Below are positions 16,474 to 25,361 of a DNA stretch of 64,000 nt, piece by piece (within the stretch, counting starts at the first letter, position 1; the number at the start of each line of letters is the position of its first letter). Made by a program: the position numbers and the translations under genes. The notes below the pieces were generated by a model. It was not told the origin of the DNA, did no database searches, and saw only the letters and a program-made list of their open reading frames with translations. The DNA comes from Natrononativus amylolyticus (GTDB lineage: Archaea; Halobacteriota; Halobacteria; Halobacteriales; Natrialbaceae), in NCBI RefSeq assembly GCF_024362525.1, contig NZ_CP101458.1, positions 1,984,001-2,048,000 of the forward strand, written 5' to 3'.

Positions 16474-17163
16474 TCAGCCCGCGAGCCCGCTCACCAGCAG
16501 GCGCCCCCCGAGCGCGATCAGGACCGCGCCCGCGAGCCACTGGACGGCGCGGGCGACCGCCGGGCGGGCGGCCAGCAGGTGTCGAACCGCGCTCGAGCCG
16601 AGCGCGACGCCGCCGAGGTACGCCATCGTGAGCAGCGCGTAGAGCCCGCCGAGAACCGAGAGCTGGATCGGGACGTGGCCCGCGGCGTCAACGAACTGCG
16701 GGAGAAACGCCAGGAAGAACACCGCCACCTGGGGGTTGAGGACGTTGACGACGACGGCCTCCCGGAACGGCGCGCCGCTCGCCCCGCCGCCCTCGAGCAA
16801 CAGCGCCTCCTCGCGGATCGTCCGCACCCCGAGGTAGACGAGGTAGGCCGCCCCGACGGCGGTGACGAGACCGAACGCGAACTCGGAGGTGCGAAACAGC
16901 GCCGAGAGCCCGAGGGCGGCCGCGAGCGTGTGGACGAGAACGCCGGCGCTGATCCCCGCGGCGGAGGCGACGCCCGCAACCCGCCCGTCGCCGACGCTGC
17001 GAGTCAGGACGTAGATCGTGTCCGGACCGGGCGAGAGGATCATCGCGCCGGCCGCGAGCAGGTAGAGCCCGAGCAGCCGCGGGTCGAACGGGGCGGCCGA
17101 GGCCGCCTCGAGCGCGCCGAGCGCCGCGTCGACCGACGACAACTGGAGCGGGTCACCGGACAT
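16474..17163 (-). CDS. LysE/RhtB-family amino-acid exporter
   Basis: 229 residues with six hydrophobic segments. The family's N-terminal motif is seen as LLAAGAMILSPGPDTIYVLT near residues 35-54, and the mid-protein VVVNVLNPQVAVFFLAFLPQ near 140-159 is equally characteristic. Members export amino acids or related small solutes using the proton or sodium gradient; the substrate is not predictable. Its ATG lies three bases after the stop of the Bax1-like gene, so the two are probably co-transcribed, although no functional link is apparent. It converges with the methyltransferase pair. Confidence 0.85.
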   Translation of the reverse strand: MSGDPLQLSSVDAALGALEAASAAPFDPRLLGLYLLAAGAMILSPGPDTIYVLTRSVGDGRVAGVASAAGISAGVLVHTLAAALGLSALFRTSEFAFGLVTAVGAAYLVYLGVRTIREEALLLEGGGASGAPFREAVVVNVLNPQVAVFFLAFLPQFVDAAGHVPIQLSVLGGLYALLTMAYLGGVALGSSAVRHLLAARPAVARAVQWLAGAVLIALGGRLLVSGLAG

Positions 17164-17166
17164 CCG

Positions 17167-18669
17167 TCAGCGCTCCTCGAGGGTGCCGCCGCTCAACCCC
17201 TCCCAGGCGACGCGGTAGCCGAGCGCCGAGAGAGCGGCGCTCGAGTCGGAGATCCCTCGCTCCCCGAGGACCGCCTCGGCCTCGGAGAGAGCCATTCCCG
17301 CCTCGATCTCCTCGGCCAGCGCCTCGAGAACCACCGGGCGGATCAGCGTTCGTCCGACGAGGTCGTGGTCGGGGAACGCCACCCCGTCGAGGGCGTCCTC
17401 GCTGACGCCGTGGCTGGCGGCGACGTCCTCGAGGGTGACGACGTCCGCGTCGGGGGTGAGCGCCTCGGGCAGCGCCAGCGCGCTCTCGGCGACCAGCGCG
17501 CGCTCGTACTCCCGGAGGACGTCCGCGACGTCCTTGATGCGGACCGATCCCGTGTAGGGGATCGCCCGGTGATCGCGGGCGGCGATCTCCTCGCCGACGC
17601 CCAGCGACTCGTCGACGGCGACGACCATGTCGACGTCCTCGAGGTCCGCGAGCTGTGCGAGCTTCTTCTCGACGTACTCGGGCGTCCAGAATCCCATGAT
17701 CTCGAAGTAGACTCGGAAGTCGGCGTGGCTGTAGTCGAACGCGAAGTCGGGGATCATCACCCGCGTACCGGTCGCCAGGGGCTCGGGTTCGCGGATCAGG
17801 TCCCACTCGAGGTCGAGCCCCGAGAACCGGGCCGCGAAGTCGGCCTCGACGGCACTGTCGAACGAAACCTCCGCGACGGGCGCTGCGGTCGGAACCGAAA
17901 CGGGGTCGGCGTCGGAGAGGACGAGGGTGCGTTCGGTGCCCCGGTCATCGATCGTCGCCTCGAGGCGCCACTCCTCGGCGCCGGCCACCGTCCGGAGGAG
18001 GCGAGCGAAGCGGGTGCCGTAGCGGCGGGTGGCCCGAAAGAGCCGCGTCGGTCCCGTGACGACCACTTCGCGGCCCGCGTCCGTCTTCCGGATCTCGTAC
18101 ATCAGCCGCAGGCGTTTGACCGCCGAGACGAGCGCCTTCGGGTCCGAGGATCGGACCCGAAGCTCCGTCGCGTCGAACAGCGCCGTCTGGGCCAGCGAGA
18201 GGTTGTACTGCGCCACGAGTTCGTCGGGGCCCCACCGCGAGTCGAGCTCGGTGAGCACCTGGCGCTCCTCCAGATCGGCGTACAGCGACGCCTCGAGGTC
18301 GTCCGCCGAGACGCCGAGGGCCTCGCCGGCGCGAACCAGCGCCATCGCCCGGTCGTCGTCGCCGACGACGCCGACCGCCTCGGCGGCCTCGAACGCCGCC
18401 CGGCGGGCGCGGACGGGGTCGACCGGCGCGCGCGTCTCGAACGTCGCCTCGCGCTCGAGCAGCGCGGCGAACCCGCGAACCAGCTTGAAGTGGTCCGCCT
18501 CGGGTTCGAGGTCGGCGAGGGCGGCCTCGAGGCGCTCGCGGGGCTCGTCGACGTGGCCCTGAAACGTCCCGATCACCCGCGCGGCGAGCGGGCGGTGCTC
18601 GCGGCCGGCGAACCGGGGGCGGTAGCCGCCGCCGGCTCGAGAGACCCGCAGCAGGTCCTTCGTCAGCAT
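17167..18669 (-). CDS. bax1: Bax1-like nuclease (DUF790), partner of XPB
   Basis: 500 residues starting MLTKDLLRVSRAGGGYRPRF, the conserved start of DUF790 proteins. The C-terminal half carries the nuclease-like core MIPDFAFDYSHADFRVYFEI followed by MGFWTPEYVEKKLAQL near residues 300-335, with the Asp, Glu and Lys expected of a metal-dependent nuclease. Known archaeal homologues (Bax1) bind the XPB helicase and cut DNA next to unwound damage. Here the XPB gene lies 400 bases upstream on the same strand, with a small gene on the other strand between them. The last gene of the string is a LysE exporter. Confidence 0.85.
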   Translation of the reverse strand: MLTKDLLRVSRAGGGYRPRFAGREHRPLAARVIGTFQGHVDEPRERLEAALADLEPEADHFKLVRGFAALLEREATFETRAPVDPVRARRAAFEAAEAVGVVGDDDRAMALVRAGEALGVSADDLEASLYADLEERQVLTELDSRWGPDELVAQYNLSLAQTALFDATELRVRSSDPKALVSAVKRLRLMYEIRKTDAGREVVVTGPTRLFRATRRYGTRFARLLRTVAGAEEWRLEATIDDRGTERTLVLSDADPVSVPTAAPVAEVSFDSAVEADFAARFSGLDLEWDLIREPEPLATGTRVMIPDFAFDYSHADFRVYFEIMGFWTPEYVEKKLAQLADLEDVDMVVAVDESLGVGEEIAARDHRAIPYTGSVRIKDVADVLREYERALVAESALALPEALTPDADVVTLEDVAASHGVSEDALDGVAFPDHDLVGRTLIRPVVLEALAEEIEAGMALSEAEAVLGERGISDSSAALSALGYRVAWEGLSGGTLEER

Positions 18670-18866
18670 TCGGTCTGAGTCGGTGCGGCGAGACCAAAAG
18701 TCGCCCGACTGGCCGCCGTCGCTCGCGCGACGAACGCGTCGCTCGGTGGCGTGGCGGAGGAGCGCACCGAAAAGGGATAAGTACCGCATCGGCGTACTGT
18801 ACATGGTGGTCGGTAGCACGGCACACAGACTCCGCTACACCATCGAACGTACCCGAGGAGAATACC

Positions 18867-19040
18867 ATGTCGACAGCCCACAAACTCGACTGCGAGGCGG
18901 CGGAGAACGACTGCCGGTTCATCATCCAGTCGGAAAACGAAGGCGAAGCGATCGAACTGGCGCGAGACCACATGCTGGAAGTCCACGGAAAGGAGTACAC
19001 GGACGACGAACTGCGGGAGAAACACCTGCAGTCGGTGTGA
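18867..19040 (+). CDS. DUF1059 family small protein, 57 aa
   Basis: A 57-residue protein starting MSTAHKLDCEAAENDCRFII, with a good ribosome-binding sequence (GAGGAGA) eight bases before the ATG. The pattern of an N-terminal Cys, a second Cys near residue 16, and HMLEVHGKEYTDDELREKH near the C-terminus is that of DUF1059. The family is small, soluble and widespread; its function is unknown. It sits on the plus strand in the space between XPB and Bax1, which are both on the minus strand, and so interrupts what would otherwise be an operon. The gene is short but its identity is clear. Confidence 0.8.
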   Translation: MSTAHKLDCEAAENDCRFIIQSENEGEAIELARDHMLEVHGKEYTDDELREKHLQSV

Positions 19041-19066
19041 CGACGATCACTTTTTGAGGCCGCGGG

Positions 19067-20500
19067 CTACCGCCGCCGGTCCGAGACGCGGCGCTCGCCG
19101 GTCTCTTCGCTGATAACCTCGTAGAGCAGCGCGCGGCTCCCGTCCGACTTCGGCCGCAGGATCCGCCCCAGTCGCTGGGTGAACTCCCGCTCGCTGGCGC
19201 TGCCCGAGAGTACGACGGCGACGGAGGCGTCGGGGACGTCGACGCCCTCGTCCAGCACGTTCGAGGTGACCACGCGGGAGTACGTTCCCTCGCGGAACCG
19301 CGACAGGATCTCCCGGCGCTCGGCGGCGCCGGTCTGGTGGGTGATCGCCGGGAGCAAGAACCGCTCTGCGACGTCGTAGGCGAGGTCGTTGTGGGCGGTG
19401 AACACGATGGTTCGCTCGCCGGGGTGGTCGGCGAGGATCCCCTCGAGCGCCTCGAGTTTGCCCGCGCTGCCGAGCATGATCTCGCGGGCGCGCTGGCGGG
19501 CGAGCAGCGCCTCGCGGGCCGCGGGGTCGTTCCCGGAGCGCTTGACGAGTTCCTGGTAGTCCGAACCGCTGTTCATCGAGATGTTCGAGCGGGCGAGGTA
19601 GCTCGCGAACACCTCCTGGTTGGCCTCGTACTCCTCGCGCTCGGCGGCGGTGAGCGAGACCTCGAGGCGCTTGACGTCGTAGGGGGCCAGGTGCTCGCCG
19701 GCCAGGTCGTCGACGTCGACGCGGTGGACGAGCGGGCCGACGACCGCCGCGATCACCTCGTGGGCGTCGTCGGGGCGCTCGAAGGTCGCGGTGAGACCCA
19801 GCCGGGCGGGAGCGGCGAGCAGGCGAGCGATCTCGCGGTAGCCCTCCCCGCCGAGGTGGTGGACCTCGTCGAAGACGACGAGTCCGAACCGGTCGCCGAC
19901 GGCGTCGGCCTTGAGGTACGCTGAGTCGTACGTCGAGACGGTGATCGCCTCGAGTCGCTGTTCGCCGCCGCCGAACTGCCCCACGGGAACCGAGAACTCC
20001 CGCTCGAGTTCGCGGCGCCACTGCTCGAGCAAGTCGATCGTGGGAACGACGACGAGCGTCGGCACCGCGAGGCGTTCGATCGCCTTCAGGGCGATCACCG
20101 TCTTGCCGCTGCCGGTCGGCAGTTCGAGGACGCCCGCGGGAGCGCGCTCCGGCGGGCGGACCTCGCTCGCAGCCGACGGCGCGTCGGCCCAGCGGTCCGT
20201 CGCGAGCCAGTCGTCGAGCGCCGCTCGCTGGTACCCCCGGAGTTCGTAGGCCGACTCGAGCGCCGGCAGGGTCTCGAGGTCGAGGACGCGGTCCTCGACG
20301 GCGTCGAACTCGTCGCCGAGGGCAGACAGCAGCGACGCGTACCGAAACGCGGGCGCGCGGCCCGTCTCGGTCCGCGGGTCGAACTCGAGGCCCGGCGCGT
20401 CGGGAACGCTCCGCTCCGGCGGGAGGCCCTCGAGCCGGATCGTGCCGTCCTCGTAGCGGAGCGTGATCGGTTCCGAACCTGTCGTCGCGTTCGAGACCAC
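19067..20500 (-). CDS. rad25: XPB/Rad25-type DNA helicase
   Basis: 477 residues. Superfamily 2 helicase motifs in order: the DRD-like N-terminal region, YQRAALDDWL (Q-motif region) near 92, Walker A LPTGSGKTVIALKAI near 127, DEVHH near 211, LTATFERPDD near 235, VFTAHNDLAYDVAERFL near 372, and motif VI SASEREFTQRLGRILRP near 435. These define the XPB branch. Archaeal XPB unwinds damaged DNA in partnership with Bax1, whose gene lies next on this strand. GTG start at 20500, with a TATA box 26 bases before it, suggests a leaderless transcript beginning on GTG. Confidence 0.9.
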   Translation of the reverse strand: MVSNATTGSEPITLRYEDGTIRLEGLPPERSVPDAPGLEFDPRTETGRAPAFRYASLLSALGDEFDAVEDRVLDLETLPALESAYELRGYQRAALDDWLATDRWADAPSAASEVRPPERAPAGVLELPTGSGKTVIALKAIERLAVPTLVVVPTIDLLEQWRRELEREFSVPVGQFGGGEQRLEAITVSTYDSAYLKADAVGDRFGLVVFDEVHHLGGEGYREIARLLAAPARLGLTATFERPDDAHEVIAAVVGPLVHRVDVDDLAGEHLAPYDVKRLEVSLTAAEREEYEANQEVFASYLARSNISMNSGSDYQELVKRSGNDPAAREALLARQRAREIMLGSAGKLEALEGILADHPGERTIVFTAHNDLAYDVAERFLLPAITHQTGAAERREILSRFREGTYSRVVTSNVLDEGVDVPDASVAVVLSGSASEREFTQRLGRILRPKSDGSRALLYEVISEETGERRVSDRRR

Positions 20501-20522
20501 GTGCGACGATAGCGGGTGCGGT

Positions 20523-20530
20523 ACATATAC
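20523..20530 (-). promoter_or_regulatory. TATA box for the XPB gene
   Basis: On the minus strand GTATATGT is centred about 26 bases before the GTG start at 20500, the expected position for a leaderless archaeal transcript. Confidence 0.55.
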
Positions 20531-20676
20531 ACCTGCTCATACTTCGTTCGTCGCTCGAGTGCCAGGCGGCGTCTCGAAACGCGTTCACACAGCGAGTCAG
20601 CCGACGAGACCGGTGACTGGACGATGACCCGGTGTCCAGTTCCCGCGCAACCGGACGACGGGCCGTACCTCAACCC

Positions 20677-20684
20677 TTTTATTA
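20677..20684 (+). promoter_or_regulatory. TATA box for grpE
   Basis: TTTTATTA is centred about 25 bases before the grpE ATG at 20706, consistent with leaderless transcription. Confidence 0.55.
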
Positions 20685-20705
20685 CCGCTGTGCCTTGAGT
20701 CGGAC

Positions 20706-21575
20706 ATGAGCGAAGACGAGGGCATGAACGCAGCCAGTCAGGATGTCCCGTCAGGGAAGGAACCCGACGAGGAAACCGACGCCGAAGCGACCCGAGAGTC
20801 GCCGTCCGAGAGCGACCTCGAGGCGGAGATCGCTCCCGAGACGAGCGACGACGTCCAGGACGTCCTGGACCGGGTCGCCCAGTACGACGACGACCTCGCA
20901 CGCGAGGTGGGTTCGATCGCCGAGACCGCCCGGGAGACCGTCTCGAGCCAGCGCGCCGAACTCGAGGACCTGCGCGAGCGCGTCGACGCCCAGGCCGAGA
21001 CGATCGAGGAACTCCAGGAAGAACTCGAGGCCCGCGAGCGGACGCTGTCCGAGCGCGACGAGCAGATCGAGGAGCTGACGTCGACGGTCAAGCGCACGCA
21101 GGCCGACTTCCAGAACTACAAGAAGCGGGCGAAAAAGCGCCAGAACCAGCTCGAGGAGCGGGCGACCGAGGACCTCGTCTCGCGGCTCGTCGGGGTGCGC
21201 GACAACCTCAAACGCGCCCTCGAGGAGGAGAGCGACGACGTAGAGAGCCTCCGCGAGGGCGTCGAGATGACGATGCGGGAGTTCGACCGGGTGCTCGAGG
21301 AGGAGAACGTCGCCGAGATCGAACCCGAGCCGGGAGCGGCCGTCGACCCCCAGCGCCACGAGGTGATGGTGCAAGTCGACAGCGCCCACCCCGAGGGGAC
21401 CGTCGCCGACGTCTTCACGCCCGGCTACGAGATGGGCGGCAAGGTCATCCAGAACGCGCAGGTGACGGTGAGCAACGGCGAACTCGACGGGGAGCCGTCG
21501 GCGGAGGAGTCCGAGACCGACGAGGCGTCGGCCGGCGACCGCGACGACGCGGCCCCGTCCTCGAGGGACGAATAA
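20706..21575 (+). CDS. grpE: GrpE, nucleotide exchange factor for DnaK
   Basis: 289 residues. A long acidic N-terminal region (about 95 residues) precedes a strong coiled coil (LRERVDAQAETIEELQEELE), then TQADFQNYKKRAKKRQNQLE near 137 and the beta domain ending in VFTPGYEMGGKVIQNAQVTV near 238. GrpE speeds release of ADP from DnaK. It is longer than bacterial GrpE because of acidic extensions at both ends, as is usual in haloarchaea. dnaK follows after about 150 bases with its own promoter, and dnaJ after that, giving the full Hsp70 system at one locus. Confidence 0.92.
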   Translation: MSEDEGMNAASQDVPSGKEPDEETDAEATRESPSESDLEAEIAPETSDDVQDVLDRVAQYDDDLAREVGSIAETARETVSSQRAELEDLRERVDAQAETIEELQEELEARERTLSERDEQIEELTSTVKRTQADFQNYKKRAKKRQNQLEERATEDLVSRLVGVRDNLKRALEEESDDVESLREGVEMTMREFDRVLEEENVAEIEPEPGAAVDPQRHEVMVQVDSAHPEGTVADVFTPGYEMGGKVIQNAQVTVSNGELDGEPSAEESETDEASAGDRDDAAPSSRDE

Positions 21576-21690
21576 CCGCCTCGATCCGCGGCTGTCGAAG
21601 CCCCGATTTTCCGGCTCTCTACCCTCGAACAGCGGCGTCGCGGATCGGTGACCGATAATTTTATTCGCCGCCACGCGTGGTGTAGCAACC

Positions 21691-21697
21691 TTTAAAA
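21691..21697 (+). promoter_or_regulatory. TATA box for dnaK
   Basis: TTTAAAA lies about 29 bases before the dnaK ATG at 21723 and is preceded by CAACC. A second AT-rich stretch (ATAATTTTATT, 21654-21664) lies further upstream. Strong TATA boxes of this type are usual for archaeal heat-shock genes. Confidence 0.55.
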
Positions 21698-21722
21698 CAA
21701 AGTGCGCACAAGTGCATCCCAG

Positions 21723-23630
21723 ATGGCTAGTAACAAGATCCTCGGCATCGACCTCGGGACGACGAACAGCGCCTTCGCGGTGATGGAGGGTGGCGATCCG
21801 GAGATCATCGTGAACGCGGAAGGTGACCGGACGACGCCCTCCGTCGTCGCCTTCACCGACGACGACGAGCGACTCGTCGGGAAGCCGGCGAAAAACCAGG
21901 CGATTCAGAACCCCGAGAAGACGATCGCCTCGATCAAGCGCCACATGGGCGAGGACGACTACACCGTCGAGGTGGAGGGCGAGGAGTACACGCCCCAGCA
22001 GATCTCGGCGATGATCCTCCAGAAGTTAAAACGCGACGCCGAGGAGTATCTCGGCGACGACGTCGAGAAAGCCGTCATCACGGTGCCGGCGTACTTCTCG
22101 GACCGCCAGCGGCAGGCGACCAAAGACGCCGGCGAGATCGCCGGCTTCGAGGTCGAGCGCATCATCAACGAGCCGACGGCGGCGTCGATGGCGTACGGAC
22201 TGGACGACGACTCCGACCAGACCGTCCTCGTCTACGACCTCGGCGGGGGCACCTTCGACGTCTCCATCCTCGACCTGGGCGGCGGCGTCTACGAGGTCGT
22301 CGCCACCAACGGCGACAACGACCTCGGCGGGGACGACTGGGACCACGCGATCATCGACTGGCTGGCCGAGGAGTTCGAGGCCGACCACGGCATCGATCTC
22401 CGGGAGGACCGCCAGGCCCTCCAGCGGCTCAAGGACGCCGCCGAGGACGCCAAGATCGAGCTCTCCTCGCGCAAGGAGACGGAGATCAACCTCCCGTTCG
22501 TCACGGCGACCGACGACGGCCCGGTCCACCTCGAGAAATCGCTCACCCGCGCGAAGTTCGAGTCGCTCACCAGCGACCTGATCGACCGCACCGTCGAACC
22601 GACCGAGCAGGCCCTAGAGGACGCGGGCTACGGAAAGGACGACATCGACGAGGTGTTGCTCGTCGGCGGCTCGACCCGGATGCCCCAGGTAGCCGAGAAG
22701 GTCGAGGAACTCATCGGCGAGGAGCCCCAGAAGAACGTCAACCCCGACGAGGCCGTCGCGCTGGGCGCGGCGATCCAGGGCGGCGTCCTCGGCGGCGAGG
22801 TCGACGACATCGTGCTGCTCGACGTCACGCCGCTCTCGCTGGGAATCGAGGTCAAAGGCGGCCTCTTCGAGCGGCTCATCGAGAAGAACACGACGATCCC
22901 GACCGAGGAAAGTAAAATCTTCACCACGGCGGCGGACAACCAGACCTCGGTGCAGGTCCGGGTGTTCCAGGGCGAGCGCGAACTCGCCGAGAAGAACGAG
23001 CTGCTCGGCGAGTTCCACCTGACCGGCATCCCGCCGGCGCCCGCCGGAACCCCGCAGATCGAAGTGTCGTTCTCGATCGACGAGAACGGCATCGTCAACG
23101 TGAGCGCCGAGGACAAAGGCACCGGCACGAGCGAGGAGATCACCATCGAGGGCGGCGCCGGCCTCTCCGACGCCGAGATCGAGCAGATGCAGGCCGAAGC
23201 CGAGGAGCACGCCGAAGAGGACAAACAGCGCCGCGAACGCATCGAAGCCCGCAACACCGCCGAGGCGACGATCCAGCGCGCCGAGACGTTGCTCGAGGAG
23301 AACGACGAGCAGGTCGACGACGACCTCCGCGAGAGCATCGAGGCGGCCGTCGAGGACCTCGAGGAGACGATCGACGACACCGACGCCGGCGCGGAGGAGA
23401 TCGAAACCGCGACCGAGAGGCTGAGCAAGGAGCTCCAGGAGATCGGCAAGCAGATCTACCAGCAACAGGAGGCCGCAGCGGGCGCGGGCGGTGCCGGCGC
23501 GGCGGGCGCCGGAATGGGCGGCATGGGCGGCGGCCCGAACCCCGGCCCCGACGCCGACGAGGGCGAGGAGTTCGTCGACGCCGACTTCGAGGACGTCGAG
23601 TTCGACGAGGACGACGAGAGCGAGGAGTAG
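21723..23630 (+). CDS. dnaK: DnaK, Hsp70 chaperone
   Basis: 635 residues, normal length. The ATPase domain has the phosphate-1 motif [11 protein letters not shown] at 7-17, [19 protein letters not shown] near 170, and [20 protein letters not shown] near 313. The interdomain linker [19 protein letters not shown] is at about 361, followed by the substrate-binding domain. The tail is Gly/Ala-rich then acidic, with no EEVD, as expected for prokaryotic DnaK. With GrpE and DnaJ it refolds and protects proteins in the cytoplasm. The ATG at 21723 fits the family start ([12 protein letters not shown]); its own promoter suggests separate heat induction. Confidence 0.95.
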   Translation: MASNKILGIDLGTTNSAFAVMEGGDPEIIVNAEGDRTTPSVVAFTDDDERLVGKPAKNQAIQNPEKTIASIKRHMGEDDYTVEVEGEEYTPQQISAMILQKLKRDAEEYLGDDVEKAVITVPAYFSDRQRQATKDAGEIAGFEVERIINEPTAASMAYGLDDDSDQTVLVYDLGGGTFDVSILDLGGGVYEVVATNGDNDLGGDDWDHAIIDWLAEEFEADHGIDLREDRQALQRLKDAAEDAKIELSSRKETEINLPFVTATDDGPVHLEKSLTRAKFESLTSDLIDRTVEPTEQALEDAGYGKDDIDEVLLVGGSTRMPQVAEKVEELIGEEPQKNVNPDEAVALGAAIQGGVLGGEVDDIVLLDVTPLSLGIEVKGGLFERLIEKNTTIPTEESKIFTTAADNQTSVQVRVFQGERELAEKNELLGEFHLTGIPPAPAGTPQIEVSFSIDENGIVNVSAEDKGTGTSEEITIEGGAGLSDAEIEQMQAEAEEHAEEDKQRRERIEARNTAEATIQRAETLLEENDEQVDDDLRESIEAAVEDLEETIDDTDAGAEEIETATERLSKELQEIGKQIYQQQEAAAGAGGAGAAGAGMGGMGGGPNPGPDADEGEEFVDADFEDVEFDEDDESEE

Positions 23631-23739
23631 TCGAGCGGGACTCGCCGCGGCGACTCCATCGAAGACGGCAGACGGCGCGTGCGCGCCGCGACCGCGCCAC
23701 CAGCGGTATCGAGCGCGCAGCGGTTCCGGACGGAGTCGC

Positions 23740-23943
23740 TCAGCGTGACCGGTGCCCGTTCCGTTCGAATCCGATCCGGAGAAGCACCAAGAGCAACAGC
23801 GAGACGAGTGCGACACCGAGGTACAGGCCCGCGCCCGGGAGCCACGCCTCCGCGTTCACCGCCAGAACCCCCAGCCACGCGACGAGCACGCTGCCGACGA
23901 CGGTCGTACCCACCACCAGTGCCAGCAGCCAGGGTCTGTCCAT
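23740..23943 (-). CDS. small two-span membrane protein, 67 aa
   Basis: Encoded on the minus strand between dnaK and dnaJ. Residues 5-26 (WLLALVVGTTVVGSVLVAWL) and 38-58 (LYLGVALVSLLLLVLLRIGF) are hydrophobic; the tail is basic (ERNGHRSR), so the loop is likely outside and both ends inside. I do not recognise a family. Its composition is protein-like and not a shadow of another gene, since nothing is coded on the plus strand here. Confidence 0.5.
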   Translation of the reverse strand: MDRPWLLALVVGTTVVGSVLVAWLGVLAVNAEAWLPGAGLYLGVALVSLLLLVLLRIGFERNGHRSR

Positions 23944-24109
23944 CGCGCGACGTTCGATCCCGTTGCGAAAGAGCGTGTCCCTGGACGTGCAAGCACCGGC
24001 GACCGGGCGCGGTCGACCTCGAGAGCGGTTCCCGGAGTCGCCACACCGATCCGGACCGGGCGGAGAACGGTCGTTTCAAGTGGCTCAACGGAGTATCGGT
24101 GGATAACGA

Positions 24110-25252
24110 ATGAGCGAGGACTTCTACGACGTACTCGGCGTGAGTCCCGACGCCTCCGCCGAGGATATCAAACAGGCGTACCGGAAGAAGGCCACCGAAT
24201 ACCATCCGGACGTCAGCGACGACCCGGACGCCGAGGAGAAGTTCAAGAAGATACAGAAGGCCAAACAGGTACTCACCGACGAGGAGAAGCGACAGGCGTA
24301 CGACCGGATGGGACACGACCGGTTCGAGCAGGCCGAAAAGCACGGCTTCGACGCCGGCGCCGGCGGCGACCCGTTCGGCGGGATGGGCGGTGGCGGCATG
24401 GGCGGCGGCCTCGGCGACATCTTCGAGCAGGTGTTCGGCGGCGGAATGGGCGGTCGCGGCCGGAGCCGCCCCCGAAAGGGGCGAGATCTCCGGACCGGCC
24501 TCGAGATCGACCTCGAGGAGGCGTTCTCCGGCGCGAAAAAGCAGTTCACCGTCGAACGCCCCGAGGCGTGTGACACCTGCGACGGCGAGGGGCACCCGCC
24601 CGACGCCGACGCCCGGTCGTGTCCGGAGTGCCAGGGTCGCGGTCAGGTGACCCAGGTCCAGCAGACGCCCCTCGGCCGGGTCCAGCAGACGACGACCTGC
24701 CCGCGGTGTGAGGGCGCGGGAACGCTCTACTCCGAAACCTGCAGCGACTGTCGCGGCGAGGGGTACACCCGCGAGGAGGCGACGCTCACCGTCGACGTCC
24801 CCGCGGGGATCCGCGACGGCCAGACGCTCCGGATGGAACGCGAGGGGGCGCCGAGCCCGGACGGCGGCCCGCGCGGCGACCTGCTGATCGACGTCTCGAT
24901 CCGCGCCCACCCCGAGTTCGACCGCGACGGCGACGACCTCCGGTACCGGCTACCGATCTCGTTTCCCCAGGCGACCTTCGGCGACACGGTCGAGGTGCCG
25001 ACCCTCGAGGGCGCCGTCGAGTTCGAGGTTCCGCGAGCGACCCAGAGCGGCGAGACGTTCCGGCTGGAGGGTAAGGGAATGCCCCGCCTCCAGCGCCGGG
25101 GCCACGGCGACCTCTACGTCCAGGTGCAGATCGTCACCCCCGAGAACCTGAACGAGGAGCAGCGCGAGGCCCTCGAGGCGTTCGCCGAGGCCGGCGGCGA
25201 GGAGATCGACGTCAAGGAAGGGTTCTTCGAAAAGATCAAGCGGACGTTCTGA
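24110..25252 (+). CDS. dnaJ: DnaJ, Hsp40 co-chaperone
   Basis: 380 residues, a type I DnaJ. J-domain at 1-70 with the HPD tripeptide in ATEYHPDVSDDPDA near residue 35; Gly/Phe-rich region with repeated GGMGGG at 80-120; four zinc-binding repeats CDTCDGEG, CPECQGRG, CPRCEGAG and CSDCRGEG between about 155 and 225; then the C-terminal substrate-binding domains. It stimulates DnaK ATP hydrolysis and delivers unfolded substrates. It is separated from dnaK by a small gene on the other strand, so it must have its own promoter. Confidence 0.95.
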   Translation: MSEDFYDVLGVSPDASAEDIKQAYRKKATEYHPDVSDDPDAEEKFKKIQKAKQVLTDEEKRQAYDRMGHDRFEQAEKHGFDAGAGGDPFGGMGGGGMGGGLGDIFEQVFGGGMGGRGRSRPRKGRDLRTGLEIDLEEAFSGAKKQFTVERPEACDTCDGEGHPPDADARSCPECQGRGQVTQVQQTPLGRVQQTTTCPRCEGAGTLYSETCSDCRGEGYTREEATLTVDVPAGIRDGQTLRMEREGAPSPDGGPRGDLLIDVSIRAHPEFDRDGDDLRYRLPISFPQATFGDTVEVPTLEGAVEFEVPRATQSGETFRLEGKGMPRLQRRGHGDLYVQVQIVTPENLNEEQREALEAFAEAGGEEIDVKEGFFEKIKRTF

Positions 25253-25361
25253 CCGCTCGAGGCGACGGTCCAGTCGCCCGAACGGTGATCGCCCCCTCGA
25301 GGACCTCGCCGCGACTTATGCGGCCGATAAGTAAGGCGGTCGCTTCCGTGCAGTGAGTCTG

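Noticed and set aside
22614-23816. Long antisense open frame under dnaK
   Set aside because: dnaK is certain on the other strand; the antisense frame mirrors its GC-rich codon positions.
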